This document shows positions 1 through 9,287 of a stretch of 64,000 nucleotides of DNA, one piece after another. A program made the position numbers and the translations under genes. This stretch comes from Rhodobacterales bacterium (GTDB lineage: Bacteria > Pseudomonadota > Alphaproteobacteria > Rhodobacterales > Rhodobacteraceae), in NCBI GenBank assembly GCA_002746935.1, contig PDRW01000028.1, positions 30,656-94,655 of the forward strand. Reading direction: 5' to 3'. The stretch's first letter is position 1; every line of letters starts with the position of its first letter. Below the pieces are notes generated by a model that worked only from the letters and a program-made list of their open reading frames with translations, was not told the DNA's origin and searched no databases.

Positions 1-430
1 CATCGCCGCCCGGATCGCGACGCGGCCGCGCAAACGGTTCGCCCCCCACCGCAGCCCCCGCCGCACCCATGGAGACCCCCTGCACCACGACCCGCTCGCG
101 CAGCTTGCGATAGACCCAGGCGCGTACAGGCGGGACCAACAGAGCAAACCCCACCCCATCCGTGAAGAATCCCGGGGTCAGCAACAAGGCACCGGAAAAC
201 AGAATCATCGCGCCATGGGCGAGCGGCTCCGTCGGGTCACCCAAAGCATGGAACGATTGCTGCAACTGGCCGAGCGCCTGCACCCCCTGCTGGCGCACCA
301 GCCATGACCCGAGAATGGCCGTAAGAAGCACGATCGCCAGGGTCCAGCCGAGCCCGATCACCCCTCCAACCTGGATGAACAGGGCGATCTCGATCATCGG
401 GATTGCAATGAACAAGATGAGAAGTGGCAT
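1..430 (-). CDS. fxsA: FxsA family membrane protein (partial, C-terminus outside window)
   Basis: Reading the minus strand from the ATG at 428-430 gives an open frame of 143 codons that runs off the window edge without a stop. The protein starts MPLLIFIAIPMIEIALFIQV and carries the glycine-rich membrane segments and the LLLTPGFFTDGVGF stretch typical of FxsA, a small cytoplasmic-membrane protein whose overproduction relieves F exclusion of phage T7 in E. coli. A GAGG ribosome site lies five bases before the ATG. It is divergent from the Tim44-like gene. The normal cellular role of FxsA is not established. Confidence 0.85.
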   Translation of the reverse strand, partial: MPLLILFIAIPMIEIALFIQVGGVIGLGWTLAIVLLTAILGSWLVRQQGVQALGQLQQSFHALGDPTEPLAHGAMILFSGALLLTPGFFTDGVGFALLVPPVRAWVYRKLRERVVVQGVSMGAAGAAVGGEPFARPRRDPGGD

Positions 431-535
431 GACATCCTCTGGAAGCAACGGCGCGCCGGTGGACTTGAACGCGGCACTTCCCTACATATGTGCCGTCAGC
501 GCCGGATTTCAAACCGCGCCGGAAAAGAGGTTTTC

Positions 536-1198
536 ATGTCGTCGCCCGTCATTCAGCTTATCGTCCTTGCGGCCATTGCCATCTTCCTGCTCCTGCGTCT
601 GCGCGACGTACTTGGAACGCGCGAAGGTTTCGAAAAGCCCGTTGTGACCCGCACAGCCGACACCAGCGATACACGCCGCGAGCGGTTCGAAGTGATCGAA
701 GGCGGTATCGACCCCGACATTTCCGACCATGTCGACCCCGACAGCACTGCCGGCCACGCGCTCATGGCGATGAAAGTTGCCGAACCTTCCTTTTCGGTGG
801 GAGATTTTCTGACAGGTGCCCGCGGGGCCTATGAAATGATCCTGACGGCATTTGAAAACGGCGACCTCGCGGGCATCCGGCCTTTCCTTTCCAATGACGT
901 CTATGAGGGTTTTGCCGCCGTGATCGAAACCCGCGAGCGAAAGGGACTGACCGTCGAAAGTCAGTTTGCCGGTCTGCGCGAACTGAGAATTGCCGACGCC
1001 ACGTTCGATCCCGCCACCCGCGAAGGCGAAATCACCATGCGCTTTGTCGGCGAGCTGACCTCCGTCGTGCGCGACAAGGCGGGCGAAATCGTCGAAGGCA
1101 ATCCGAAACAGGTCAAGCGTCAGAAAGACGTCTGGACCTTTGCCCGGGTCATGGGGTCAGACAATCCGAACTGGCAGCTTGTTGCCACCGGCGAATGA
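536..1198 (+). CDS. Tim44-like (TimA) adaptor-type membrane-anchored protein
   Basis: This 220-residue protein has one N-terminal membrane helix (about residues 3-20, VIQLIVLAAIAIFLLLRLRD) and a C-terminal Tim44-like domain. The family is related to mitochondrial Tim44, which tethers Hsp70 to the import pore; bacterial members are inner-membrane proteins whose job is poorly defined. The frame is open further upstream, but the ATG at 536 places the signal-anchor at the N-terminus and is the better start. The stop lies four bases before the mltA start, so the two are probably co-transcribed. Confidence 0.85.
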   Translation: MSSPVIQLIVLAAIAIFLLLRLRDVLGTREGFEKPVVTRTADTSDTRRERFEVIEGGIDPDISDHVDPDSTAGHALMAMKVAEPSFSVGDFLTGARGAYEMILTAFENGDLAGIRPFLSNDVYEGFAAVIETRERKGLTVESQFAGLRELRIADATFDPATREGEITMRFVGELTSVVRDKAGEIVEGNPKQVKRQKDVWTFARVMGSDNPNWQLVATGE

Positions 1199-1202
1199 GA
1201 CG

Positions 1203-2240
1203 ATGCGGCGGCTTCCTGCCCTTGCCGCCGCCTTTCTGCTGGCGCTGACGGGACCGGTCCAGGCCGGTCTCGACACCGCGAAAGCTTCCATTCTTGCCTT
1301 TTCGGAGCTCGAAGGCTGGCCAGAAGACGATCATAACGCCGCGCTCGAGCTGTTTCGGGAAACCTGCACCCGCTTCGACAGTGACGGTCAATGGCGGGCG
1401 ATCTGCAACTTCGCCAAAGTCTATGATGGCCCGCCGCGCACATTTTTCGAACTTCTCTTCCGTCCTGTCCTGATAGAAGACGGTCAGGAACCGCTCTTTA
1501 CCGCCTATTACGAACCCGAACTCTTCGGCTCGCGGATCCGCACCCCGCGGTTCAGCATACCGGTCTATCGTCTCCCGGAAGAGGCCGGGGGAACCTGGCT
1601 CACCCGGGAGGAAATCGAAACCACCGACGCATTGCAGAACCGCGATCTCGAGATTGCCTGGGTCGACGATCCGGTTGCGCTGCAATTCATGCAGATCCAG
1701 GGGTCCGGCCGCATCCGGCTGACCGATGGCACACTTCTCCGCCTTGGCTACGACGGCAACAACGGCCACCCTTTCCGCTCACTCGGAGACGAACTGGTGC
1801 GCCGCGGCATTTATACCAGGCATCAGGTGTCAGAGGCGGTAATCGGCAACTGGGTGCGGCGCAACGAGGCCGCCGGTCAGGAACTGCTGCACCATAACCC
1901 CAATTATGTGTTCTTCCGGGAACTGGAAACCTTGCCCCCTCATCGCGGTCCCGTCGGGGCCATGAACCGACCGCTGACCGCCGGACGCACCCTTGCGGTT
2001 GATCCGGAATACACCCCCCTTGGTGCTCCGGTTTGGCTTGAGAAACACGGGGCCAAACCGTTCAACCGCCTGATGCTGGCGCTGGATACCGGTTCGCGGA
2101 TCAAAGGGGCGCAACGCGCTGACATTTTCATTGGCAGCGGCACCGCGGCAGGCCACCGCGCCGCGCGGATCAGCGATCCCGGGCGGATGATCGTGTTGCT
2201 GCCGATCCAGCGGGCCTACACGCTGGCACCGGAGCGTTAG
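1203..2240 (+). CDS. mltA: Membrane-bound lytic murein transglycosylase A
   Basis: The 345-residue product has a cleavable signal sequence (MRRLPALAAAFLLALTGPVQA) followed by an MltA barrel domain and a C-terminal 3D domain with the aspartates of the DTGSRIKGAQRADIFIG stretch. MltA cleaves the glycan strand between MurNAc and GlcNAc to give a 1,6-anhydro end, acting in the periplasm. There is no lipobox cysteine, so this copy looks exported rather than lipid-anchored. The longer frame starting at 1140 lies inside the Tim44-like gene; the ATG at 1203 with its signal peptide was chosen. Neighbours suggest a tim44-mltA-smr operon. Confidence 0.93.
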   Translation: MRRLPALAAAFLLALTGPVQAGLDTAKASILAFSELEGWPEDDHNAALELFRETCTRFDSDGQWRAICNFAKVYDGPPRTFFELLFRPVLIEDGQEPLFTAYYEPELFGSRIRTPRFSIPVYRLPEEAGGTWLTREEIETTDALQNRDLEIAWVDDPVALQFMQIQGSGRIRLTDGTLLRLGYDGNNGHPFRSLGDELVRRGIYTRHQVSEAVIGNWVRRNEAAGQELLHHNPNYVFFRELETLPPHRGPVGAMNRPLTAGRTLAVDPEYTPLGAPVWLEKHGAKPFNRLMLALDTGSRIKGAQRADIFIGSGTAAGHRAARISDPGRMIVLLPIQRAYTLAPER

Positions 2241-2242
2241 TT

Positions 2243-2842
2243 GTGAGACGCAAACCAAGAAACCTTCGCCCCGACGAGCTGGAACTCTGGCAAAGCTTTG
2301 TTCGAAACACCAAACCGATACACGGCACCGCCCCGTCGTCCGCCCCGAAGGCAAGAACGCAGCCAAAAAACGTTGTGGCCGAACCACCCCTTTCCACCGC
2401 GCCCCGCCAGCCTTTTCGCATTGGCGAAACCGCGGAACCCCGGACCCGCGTTCCTGACCTCGCCTCGCCAACTGCCGGCCACGTTGCCAACGCCCCGCTG
2501 CGGATGGACCGCAAACGCTTCGGCAAGATGATCAAAGGCAGGCTGATCCCGGAAGCCCGCATCGACCTTCATGGCATGACACTCGCTGAGGCACACCCGG
2601 CGCTTAACCGTTTCATCTTCAATGCCGCAGGCGATGGCTGCCGTCTGGTGCTTGTCATCACCGGAAAAGGCAAGCTCAGAGATGAATTGGGCCCCATTCC
2701 CGCTCGTCTGGGCATTCTCCGCCACCAGGTGCCGCATTGGCTGCACACGATGCCCTTGAAGCCCCTTGTGCTTCAGGTCACTGAAGCCCACGCAAGACAT
2801 GGCGGTTCCGGGGCTTACTATGTCTATCTTCGCCGGAGTTAG
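2243..2842 (+). CDS. Smr/MutS2-like domain protein
   Basis: A 199-residue protein from a GTG start two bases after the mltA stop. Residues 1-90 are a charged, low-complexity arm. Residues 105-199 form an Smr domain with the LHGMTLAEA and ITGKGK motifs and a closing HGGSGAYYVYLRR. Stand-alone Smr proteins are putative nucleases or nucleic-acid binders, and the exact substrate of this subgroup is unknown. The 3' end overlaps the convergent hydrolase gene by four bases, so the two stop codons share sequence. Confidence 0.88.
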   Translation: MRRKPRNLRPDELELWQSFVRNTKPIHGTAPSSAPKARTQPKNVVAEPPLSTAPRQPFRIGETAEPRTRVPDLASPTAGHVANAPLRMDRKRFGKMIKGRLIPEARIDLHGMTLAEAHPALNRFIFNAAGDGCRLVLVITGKGKLRDELGPIPARLGILRHQVPHWLHTMPLKPLVLQVTEAHARHGGSGAYYVYLRRS

Positions 2843-3933
2843 AAGGCCCCGATGTTGAAATGGTCGGCGTCCTGTACGGAAACGAAAGAGCTTGGAAGAT
2901 CGCCCGCAAGGGCGCTGGTGCCGGAGCCGAAGCTCTGGGAAAACACGTTCATGTTACTGACGATCTTGAGAAACGCGGGCGATGTGATGGCCGTGTCATG
3001 ATTCAGCAGCCCGTTCGAATAGCCCGTTACATCGACCACGTTGACATCCAGATCCGACAACTCCCCGCCGAGCTCCAACGCCCCGACACGGGGGTTGCCG
3101 TAGATCTCGCTTGCGGCAAAATTCAGCACCCGGTCGCGTCTTGACGAAAAGATCACGAACGGCTGTGGCAGCGATCCGATACGTCGTGCCTGAGAGCGAA
3201 ACACATCGACATCAATATCGGGCGAAACCAGCACGACCCCACCAATCCGCGAGCGAATAGACGTATCACCCGAAATCGCGATCTCGCGAAGCGTTTCCAT
3301 GATCAGCATCGTGCCCATGGAATGGCCGACGATCAGCACCTTTTCCGCCCCCGCCGCCAGCACGGCACGAATGGTTGCCTCAAATCCATCGCGGGCATAA
3401 AGCATCGAATCACGATCGTACCCGTAGCCCAGCAGCTTTTCGGCGCTGGGCCAGGAATAATGCACCGGCACATCGGTGAGGCCGATGTCCGAGTAGAATT
3501 GCGCAAATCTGAACAATCCATCTTCGTAACCGGTATTGTAGCCGTGGGCAAAGATGATCACGTTGCGCCTGCCCGCCCCACGGCTCAGAAGCTGTGCTTT
3601 CAGCTGGCTGCGGAACGTGGCTTCCGAGGCGAACAGCTCACTGCCCACGGTCGCGAAATGCTTGCGCGGGTCTGAAGCAAAAATGCCGAACTGCACATTG
3701 CCTGCGGTGCGGTTCGGCGGGATGGACACATCATACCGCCCGAAAGAAAGCTTCTCGCCCCGCCTGGAACTCAGGGATCCATCTCTGTTCACCGCGCGAG
3801 ATGTTACCACGAGGATGGGCACGATCGTCCCCCCCGCCCGGTTCGCATCCGCAAGCGAAATTTGCCGCGCTCCTCCGGCACAGGCCGAGAGGGCGAGCGC
3901 AGAGGTAGCCGTGAGAAACGCCCGACGATCCAT
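2839..3933 (-). CDS. DUF900-type alpha/beta hydrolase, predicted lipoprotein
   Basis: The 364-residue protein begins MDRRAFLTATSALALSACAGG, a signal peptide with a lipobox-like LSAC, so it is probably lipid-anchored in the envelope. The core is a DUF900 alpha/beta hydrolase with the nucleophile elbow GHSMG around residue 205, preceded by an oxyanion-type FAHGYNTG stretch. Substrate is unknown; the family is often annotated as esterase or lipase. It is transcribed toward smr and lies downstream of hslU with a gap of about 145 bp. Confidence 0.85.
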   Translation of the reverse strand: MDRRAFLTATSALALSACAGGARQISLADANRAGGTIVPILVVTSRAVNRDGSLSSRRGEKLSFGRYDVSIPPNRTAGNVQFGIFASDPRKHFATVGSELFASEATFRSQLKAQLLSRGAGRRNVIIFAHGYNTGYEDGLFRFAQFYSDIGLTDVPVHYSWPSAEKLLGYGYDRDSMLYARDGFEATIRAVLAAGAEKVLIVGHSMGTMLIMETLREIAISGDTSIRSRIGGVVLVSPDIDVDVFRSQARRIGSLPQPFVIFSSRRDRVLNFAASEIYGNPRVGALELGGELSDLDVNVVDVTGYSNGLLNHDTAITSPAFLKIVSNMNVFSQSFGSGTSALAGDLPSSFVSVQDADHFNIGAF

Positions 3934-4078
3934 GATCTGTCCCCTTTTTTTCCGTCGCTACGCCGGATCCGGGCGCTGCACCAGACCAATCTCTCAGCGC
4001 CTCAACCCCTCAGCGCCAATCTGCCGAAACCACCATTTGCCTGGGTTCTTGCCCGGAAACCCGGGTATCATCAGGGGC

Positions 4079-5386
4079 TCAGAGCATGTACCGGCTCACA
4101 TCCATGGCCTGGGTCAACTCCCCAAGATTGCGCTCCACAAACCCCGCGTCCACCGTAATCACCTCGCCGGAGCGGTCCGGCGCCGTGAAGCCGAGCTCTT
4201 CGAAAACCCGCTCGATCACCGTGTAAAGCCGCCGGGCGCCGATGTTCTCGACGCTCTGATTCACCTCCGCCGCGATCCGCGCCATCTCCGCAATCCCATC
4301 CTGGGTAAACACCACGTCCACTTCTTCGGTCGCCATCAACGCGGTGTATTGCAGCGTCAGCGCATTGTCGGTTTCGGTGAGGATGCGCACGAAATCCTCC
4401 TCGGTGAGCGCACGCAGCTCCACCCGGATCGGCAGACGCCCCTGAAGCTCGGGCAGAAGATCCGACGGTTTGGCGATGTGAAAGGCGCCGGAAGCGATGA
4501 ACAGGATATGGTCGGTCTTCACCGGCCCATGCTTGGTGCTGACGGTGGTGCCCTCGATCAGCGGCAACAGATCGCGCTGCACGCCCTCGCGGCTGACATC
4601 GCCGCCGCGCACATCGGCGCGGGCGCAGACCTTGTCGATCTCGTCGAGAAAGACGATGCCGTTCTGCTCCACCGCGCCAAGCGCGGTGCGGGTGACGGTC
4701 TCGTCGTCGAGCAGTTTGTCGGCCTCTTCGGCAACCAGCACTTCATAGCTTTCAGCAACCGTCATCGTGCGCCGCACTGTACGGCCGCCAAACGCCTTGC
4801 CGAAAATGTCGCCGATATTCATCGCGCCCATGCTCATCCCGGGCTGGCCCGGCACATCGAACATCGGCATCCCGCCACCGGTATCCTGCACCTCCAGCGT
4901 CACCTCGCGGTCGTCGAGTTCACCGGCACGCAGCTTCCGGCGGAACATTTCGCGGGTCTGCTCGCGCGCATCCTTCCCGGCAATCGCCTCGATCACCCGG
5001 TTTTCCGCATTCGCTTCGGCACTGGCCTTGACGCCCTCGCGCATGTCGGCGCGGGTCTGGATGATCGCCGCATCCACCAGGTCGCGGACAATCTGTTCCA
5101 CATCGCGGCCGACATAGCCGACCTCGGTGAATTTCGTGGCCTCGACCTTGATGAACGGCGCCTTGGCGAGCCGGGCGAGCCGGCGGCTGATCTCGGTCTT
5201 GCCGACACCGGTCGGCCCGATCATCAGGATGTTTTTCGGATAGACCTCTTCGCGCAGCTCCGGGCTCAGTTGCTTGCGCCGCCAACGATTGCGCAGCGCC
5301 ACGGCAACGGCGCGCTTGGCCTCTCTCTGACCGATGATGAACCGGTCGAGTTCCGAGACGATTTCACGCGGGGTCAGGTCGGTCAT
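4079..5386 (-). CDS. hslU: HslU, ATPase subunit of the HslUV protease
   Basis: The 435-residue AAA+ unfoldase shows Walker A GPTGVGKT near residue 58, the pore-loop sequence GYVGRD, and a Walker B followed by DEIDK. HslU hexamers unfold substrates and feed them to HslV in the cytoplasm. Length and end (VSRYML) match the family; the C-terminal tail inserts into HslV. The start overlaps the hslV stop by four bases (ATGA), consistent with translational coupling. Confidence 0.98.
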   Translation of the reverse strand: MTDLTPREIVSELDRFIIGQREAKRAVAVALRNRWRRKQLSPELREEVYPKNILMIGPTGVGKTEISRRLARLAKAPFIKVEATKFTEVGYVGRDVEQIVRDLVDAAIIQTRADMREGVKASAEANAENRVIEAIAGKDAREQTREMFRRKLRAGELDDREVTLEVQDTGGGMPMFDVPGQPGMSMGAMNIGDIFGKAFGGRTVRRTMTVAESYEVLVAEEADKLLDDETVTRTALGAVEQNGIVFLDEIDKVCARADVRGGDVSREGVQRDLLPLIEGTTVSTKHGPVKTDHILFIASGAFHIAKPSDLLPELQGRLPIRVELRALTEEDFVRILTETDNALTLQYTALMATEEVDVVFTQDGIAEMARIAAEVNQSVENIGARRLYTVIERVFEELGFTAPDRSGEVITVDAGFVERNLGELTQAMDVSRYML

Positions 5387-5940
5387 TTTCGGATGCTCTC
5401 CACGGTCAGGTTGCCGTTGGTATAGACACAGATGTCGGCGGCGATCGCCATCGCCCTGCAGGCGATCTCCTCGGCGGGCTTGTCGCTGTCCATCAGCGCC
5501 CGCGCCGCGGCCAGCGCAAAGTTGCCTCCCGAGCCGATGGCGGTCACGTCATGTTCCGGCTCCAGCACATCGCCCGCGCCGGTAACCACGAACAGCCCTT
5601 CGCCATCGGTCACGATCAGCATCGCTTCGAGTTTCTGCAAATACTTGTCGGTGCGCCAGTCCTTGGCGAGCTCGACACAGGCGCGCGCGAGTTTGCCGGG
5701 GGTGACTTCGAGCTTGGCTTCGAGCCGTTCGAGCAGGGTAAACGCATCTGCGGTAGACCCGGCAAAGCCCGCTACAATCTCATGTCCGCCAGGGCAGAGG
5801 CGGCGCACCTTGCGGGCGGTGCCCTTCATCACGGTCTGACCGACGCTCACCTGTCCGTCCCCCGCGACGACCACTTCGCCGCCCTTCTTCACCCCGATGA
5901 TCGTGGTGCCATGCCAGCCGGGAAAGTCTTGCTTGCTCAT
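5383..5940 (-). CDS. hslV: HslV, proteolytic subunit of the HslUV protease
   Basis: A 185-residue Ntn-hydrolase with proteasome-beta fold. A short propeptide ([11 protein letters not shown]) precedes the catalytic threonine of the TTIIGVKK motif, as in alphaproteobacterial HslV; the [11 protein letters not shown] and ATE-like regions follow. The ATG at 5940 was chosen because it gives the usual short propeptide, although the frame stays open to 6027. hslV and hslU form an operon, with a candidate heat-shock promoter just upstream (5965-5993). Confidence 0.98.
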   Translation of the reverse strand: MSKQDFPGWHGTTIIGVKKGGEVVVAGDGQVSVGQTVMKGTARKVRRLCPGGHEIVAGFAGSTADAFTLLERLEAKLEVTPGKLARACVELAKDWRTDKYLQKLEAMLIVTDGEGLFVVTGAGDVLEPEHDVTAIGSGGNFALAAARALMDSDKPAEEIACRAMAIAADICVYTNGNLTVESIRK

Positions 5941-6339
5941 CTCGCCTCCAATGCTTCCGCCCCTATATGGAGACGCCCCCAGCTCTCGGCAACCGGCTGA
6001 TCGGAGCCCGGTCGCAAGCCCGCCCAATGCGGCCCGCTTTGTGACACATTCTCGCCTGGATTTGCCTCATTGCCGAACTTGTGCCCGGATTTCGGTGGGA
6101 ATTGTTTCCATTTGGAAAACGTCAACAAACGGCACACATCTGATCGGCGGTAAAGAGCGCAGCAGAGAAGTCTAAATATGCCATATTGATGAACAACAAA
6201 TACCACATATGGCTATCACCCACCTGAAAGACTGTCTCACTGGCGAAATCCCGGGTTCTGTACCGCCGGTGACACAAGGGTGATACAGGCCTTTCGTGAA
6301 CAATCGAAAAGGAAGAACCGTCTGGTTTCCACGCAGAGA
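5941..6339. other. 400-bp intergenic region between hemH and hslV
   Basis: No convincing gene is seen on either strand. The stretch is noticeably AT-richer than its surroundings around 6100-6220. It contains two palindromes: TTTCCA-TT-TGGAAA (6105-6118), flanked on the minus strand by a TTGACG that could be a -35 element, and AATATG-C-CATATT (6175-6187). The right-hand part probably carries the end of the hemH transcript; the left part holds the hslVU promoter. Confidence 0.5.
5965..5993 (-). promoter_or_regulatory. Candidate RpoH-type promoter for hslVU
   Basis: On the minus strand GTTGCC (5988-5993) is followed after 17 bases by CCATAT (5965-5970), close to the CCCCAT-type -10 of heat-shock promoters. 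It lies 25 bases before the hslV start. hslVU is a heat-shock operon in many proteobacteria. The -35 match is imperfect, so this is a proposal. Confidence 0.4.
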
Positions 6340-7380
6340 TCAATCCAGCCAGCCGCCAAGGTTTGTGCAAACAACCTCTTCCATCATGTCGATATGCGCC
6401 GCATCGGCATTGAGACAGGGAATATAGGTAAAACTCTCACCTCCGGCGTCCATGAAACTCTCGCGGATTTCCTCGTTGATTTCTTCGAGCGTCTCCAGGC
6501 AGTCGGAAGAAAACGCCGGCGCCATTACGGCGATGCTTTTGTTCCCCGCCTCCGCCAGCCTCGCCACTTCCTCGACCGTGTAGGGTTTCACCCATTCCTC
6601 CGGTCCGAACCTGGACTGAAAGCTGCTCACGATCCGGTCTTCCGCCCAGCCAAGCCGGTTGCGCAGCAGCCGTGTTGTCTTGAGACACTGGCAATAATAC
6701 GGATCGCCCTGCGTCACGTAACGTTCCGGAACCCCGTGGTAGGAACAGACCAGAATGTCCGGTGCAACGTCACTACTCGGGTAGACCCGCTCGACCGATT
6801 GTGCCAGCGCCTCGATGTAGCCCGGCCGGTCGTAATAGGCCGGAACCGTGCGCACTGCGGGTTGAAAGGTCACTTTTGTCAGTGCCCGAAAGAACTGATC
6901 GTTCATCGTGGCCGTCGTCGGGCCGGAAAACTGCGGATAAAGCGGGAAAAACAGGATTCGATCGCAACCGGCCTTCACCATTTCGGCAAGCTTCGCATCG
7001 GTTGACGGCTTGCCATATCGCATCGCGAAATCGACAATCACCCGGTCGCCGAACCGTGCCTCCAGCCGCGCCCGCAGCCCGTCCGCCTGTTCGCGGGTGG
7101 TGGTCATCAACGGGCCCTCGTTGCGCTCCCTGTTCCAGATCTTGGCGTAATTGGCGCCGGATTTGAACGGCCGGATCGTCAGGATCGGGCCTTGCAGGAT
7201 CGGCTGCCATTTCCAGGCCGGATAGTCGATCACCCGCTTGTCGGAAAGAAACTCGGCGAGATACCGGCGCATTGACCAGTAATCGGTGCCTTCCGGCGTG
7301 CCAAGGTTTCCGATCAGCACACCGACCCGCCCGGGCGGTAACTCCGGATGACCTTTCGGCATATGTGACATGTCACGCAT
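6340..7380 (-). CDS. hemH: Ferrochelatase
   Basis: The 346-residue enzyme inserts ferrous iron into protoporphyrin IX, the last step of protoheme synthesis. The sequence shows LIGNLGTPEG at the N-terminus, the SYHGVPERY motif with the metal-site histidine, and the C-terminal APAFSSDCLETLEEI stretch with the conserved histidine position replaced by context typical of the family. Start at 7380 has an AGGAGA site eight bases upstream; two further in-frame ATGs lie within seven codons. It is separated from the methyltransferase gene upstream by 45 bp and probably shares its transcript. Confidence 0.95.
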   Translation of the reverse strand: MRDMSHMPKGHPELPPGRVGVLIGNLGTPEGTDYWSMRRYLAEFLSDKRVIDYPAWKWQPILQGPILTIRPFKSGANYAKIWNRERNEGPLMTTTREQADGLRARLEARFGDRVIVDFAMRYGKPSTDAKLAEMVKAGCDRILFFPLYPQFSGPTTATMNDQFFRALTKVTFQPAVRTVPAYYDRPGYIEALAQSVERVYPSSDVAPDILVCSYHGVPERYVTQGDPYYCQCLKTTRLLRNRLGWAEDRIVSSFQSRFGPEEWVKPYTVEEVARLAEAGNKSIAVMAPAFSSDCLETLEEINEEIRESFMDAGGESFTYIPCLNADAAHIDMMEEVVCTNLGGWLD

Positions 7381-7425
7381 CGGCTGGCTCTCCTGCTCGC
7401 ACCCCTCCTGATACCCCGATGCGGG

Positions 7426-8229
7426 TCACTCCGGCAAACCGGTTTCCACGGTGCCGAGGGCATCCGCCAGACGCGCGGTGGCGGAGCCGGGGCGGAGCGG
7501 CTTTTGCTGGTTTTCATGTGGCGCCCAGGCGGTGAGGAAAACCATCTCGAATGTTGCGACAATCCGGCCCCCTTCGCCGAACTTCCGCGCATAGCACTCC
7601 GCCGCGCGCTTGAAAAGCGCGCGCCGCGTCCACCCGGACCTCTCGGCCAGCGCGTTGCCCTCGCCCATCGCGCGCAGATCGCGCATCAATGCCGTGAGAT
7701 CGCCATAGCGCACCTGCCGCAGGACGGAATCGGCAACCGGCAGCGCCAGCCCCGCCATTTGCAGCATCGCCCCGAGATCGCGGATATGCGCCATCGGCAG
7801 CACCCGGGGGCTGAGTCCGCCGGCAAGCCTGGTCTCGGTTTCCGTGAGAACGGTTCGCAACTCGGAAAGCGTCTGGCCTGCGAAGCCGACACCGAGAAAA
7901 AGCCCGTCGGGCACCAGCGCCTGTCCGCACTGAAAGATCTGCGCCGCCGGGTCGTTGGCCCAGTGCAGCGCCAGCCCATGCACCACGAGGTCATGCGTGC
8001 CGGGTTCGAGCGCCAGCAGCTCATCGTCGGGCACGATCAGCGCATCGGGGAAGTATTCCCGCCACAGATCGGGAAAACCGGTCACCACGGCGGGCCGCGT
8101 AAACCTCCTGTTAACCAGGTTCAGCCGATCCTTCACCTCATCGGCCGCGGCATGTTGCAGAAACATGCCGTCTGCGCTGGCGCGCGAACGGAGGCGGGCA
8201 AGGCGGGTACGGTCGACGAGGTCGGTCAT
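7426..8229 (-). CDS. SAM-dependent methyltransferase-like protein (NDUFAF5/BioC-like fold)
   Basis: A 267-residue protein with a Rossmann methyltransferase core (VVTGFPDLW, then LVVHGLALHWANDPAAQI). The pattern, especially the ALHWANDP segment and the C-terminal helical part, resembles the NDUFAF5 group, which in mitochondria hydroxylates an arginine of complex I. Function in bacteria is not proven; BioC-like annotation is an alternative. The glycine-rich SAM motif is weak. Start at 8229 is preferred over 8241. It is divergent from comF with only 14 bp between the two start codons. Confidence 0.75.
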   Translation of the reverse strand: MTDLVDRTRLARLRSRASADGMFLQHAAADEVKDRLNLVNRRFTRPAVVTGFPDLWREYFPDALIVPDDELLALEPGTHDLVVHGLALHWANDPAAQIFQCGQALVPDGLFLGVGFAGQTLSELRTVLTETETRLAGGLSPRVLPMAHIRDLGAMLQMAGLALPVADSVLRQVRYGDLTALMRDLRAMGEGNALAERSGWTRRALFKRAAECYARKFGEGGRIVATFEMVFLTAWAPHENQQKPLRPGSATARLADALGTVETGLPE

Positions 8230-8243
8230 TGGGCGGACCATAG

Positions 8244-8984
8244 ATGGAGGCGCGTGAAATGCAATCGGCCCTGAGGGCCTTCTCGCTCATCTATCCGGTG
8301 CAATGCGCCGGATGCGGCGAACCGGTGGAAGACAGCCACGGGCTTTGCGGCAAATGCTGGGCCGAAACGCCCTTTGTCACCGGGCATGTCTGTGACAAAT
8401 GCGGCTGTCCGCTCCCCGGCGAAAGCGACGGCGAAACCGATCTCTGCGACGATTGCCTTGCAACCCGGCGGCCATGGTCGCGCGGGCGCGCAGCCCTGAT
8501 CTATGCCGGCCGGGGGCGCAGCTTTGTGCTGGGTATCAAATATCATGACCGGCTCGACTATGTGCCTCCCGCCGCGGCATGGATGCATCGTGCTGCCCGG
8601 CCCTTCCTCAGCCCCGACATGCTGGTGGTTCCGGTGCCCGCACATTGGACGCGGGTGCTCACCCGGCGGTACAATCAGGCTTCAGAACTGGCCCGGGCGC
8701 TTGCCCGCCAGGCGGGGCTTGATGTCGCACCCACCGGACTCGTCCGCAAGACCCGCACCGCGCCGCAGGAACGCAAGACCCGCGAACAGCGTTTCGAAAA
8801 CCTCGCCGGTACCATCGCACCGCACCCGAAACGTGGCGCTTTACTGAAAGACAGGCGTGTCGTTCTGGTGGACGATGTGTTCACCTCCGGCGCCACGCTG
8901 ACCGCCGCGACCGCAGCCTGTCACACCGCCGGTGCCCGGGAGGTTTTCGTGCTGACACTGGCACGAACGGTCAAGGACGCATAA
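8244..8984 (+). CDS. ComF family phosphoribosyltransferase-like protein
   Basis: The 246-residue protein has an N-terminal double zinc ribbon (CAGCGEP, CGKC, CDKCG, CDDC, about residues 18-74) and a C-terminal type I phosphoribosyltransferase domain with the PRPP loop VVLVDDVFTSGATLTAA near residue 210. ComF proteins are linked to DNA uptake in competent bacteria, but the biochemical role is unresolved. An internal ATG at 8259 is an alternative start. The gene heads a collinear block comF-grxC-nit-marR. Confidence 0.9.
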   Translation: MEAREMQSALRAFSLIYPVQCAGCGEPVEDSHGLCGKCWAETPFVTGHVCDKCGCPLPGESDGETDLCDDCLATRRPWSRGRAALIYAGRGRSFVLGIKYHDRLDYVPPAAAWMHRAARPFLSPDMLVVPVPAHWTRVLTRRYNQASELARALARQAGLDVAPTGLVRKTRTAPQERKTREQRFENLAGTIAPHPKRGALLKDRRVVLVDDVFTSGATLTAATAACHTAGAREVFVLTLARTVKDA

Positions 8985-9029
8985 GGTCGCCCGGAATCGG
9001 CGCGCCTCGTTGCCCGGAAAGGACCGACC

Positions 9030-9287
9030 ATGAAGCCCGTGACCATCTACACCAAGCAGAGCTGTATCTATTGCCATGCCGCCAAGCGACTGTTGACCCG
9101 GAAGCGGGTCGAGTTCACCGAAATCGACATCGGCCGCGAGCCGGAATTGCGCGCCGAAATGATCCAGAAGGCCAATGGACGCAGCACCGTGCCGCAGATC
9201 TGGATCGGTGAGGTCCATGTGGGCGGATTCGATGATATCGACCGGCTCGAGGCCCGCGGCCGTCTCGACGCGATGCTCGAGGGCTGA
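9030..9287 (+). CDS. grxC: Glutaredoxin 3
   Basis: An 85-residue thioredoxin-fold protein with active-site CIYC (residues 12-15), the cis-proline TVPQIWI and the GGFDDI glutathione-binding segment. It reduces disulfides using glutathione in the cytoplasm. The dithiol site marks it as a class I glutaredoxin; CPYC is more usual, so the isoleucine is a small variation. Its stop is directly followed by the start of the nitrilase gene, a pairing that makes sense because the latter repairs deaminated glutathione. Confidence 0.95.
   Translation: MKPVTIYTKQSCIYCHAAKRLLTRKRVEFTEIDIGREPELRAEMIQKANGRSTVPQIWIGEVHVGGFDDIDRLEARGRLDAMLEG

Noticed and set aside
3554-5425. 623-codon open frame opposite hslU
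   Set aside because: No homology; hslU on the other strand is certain.
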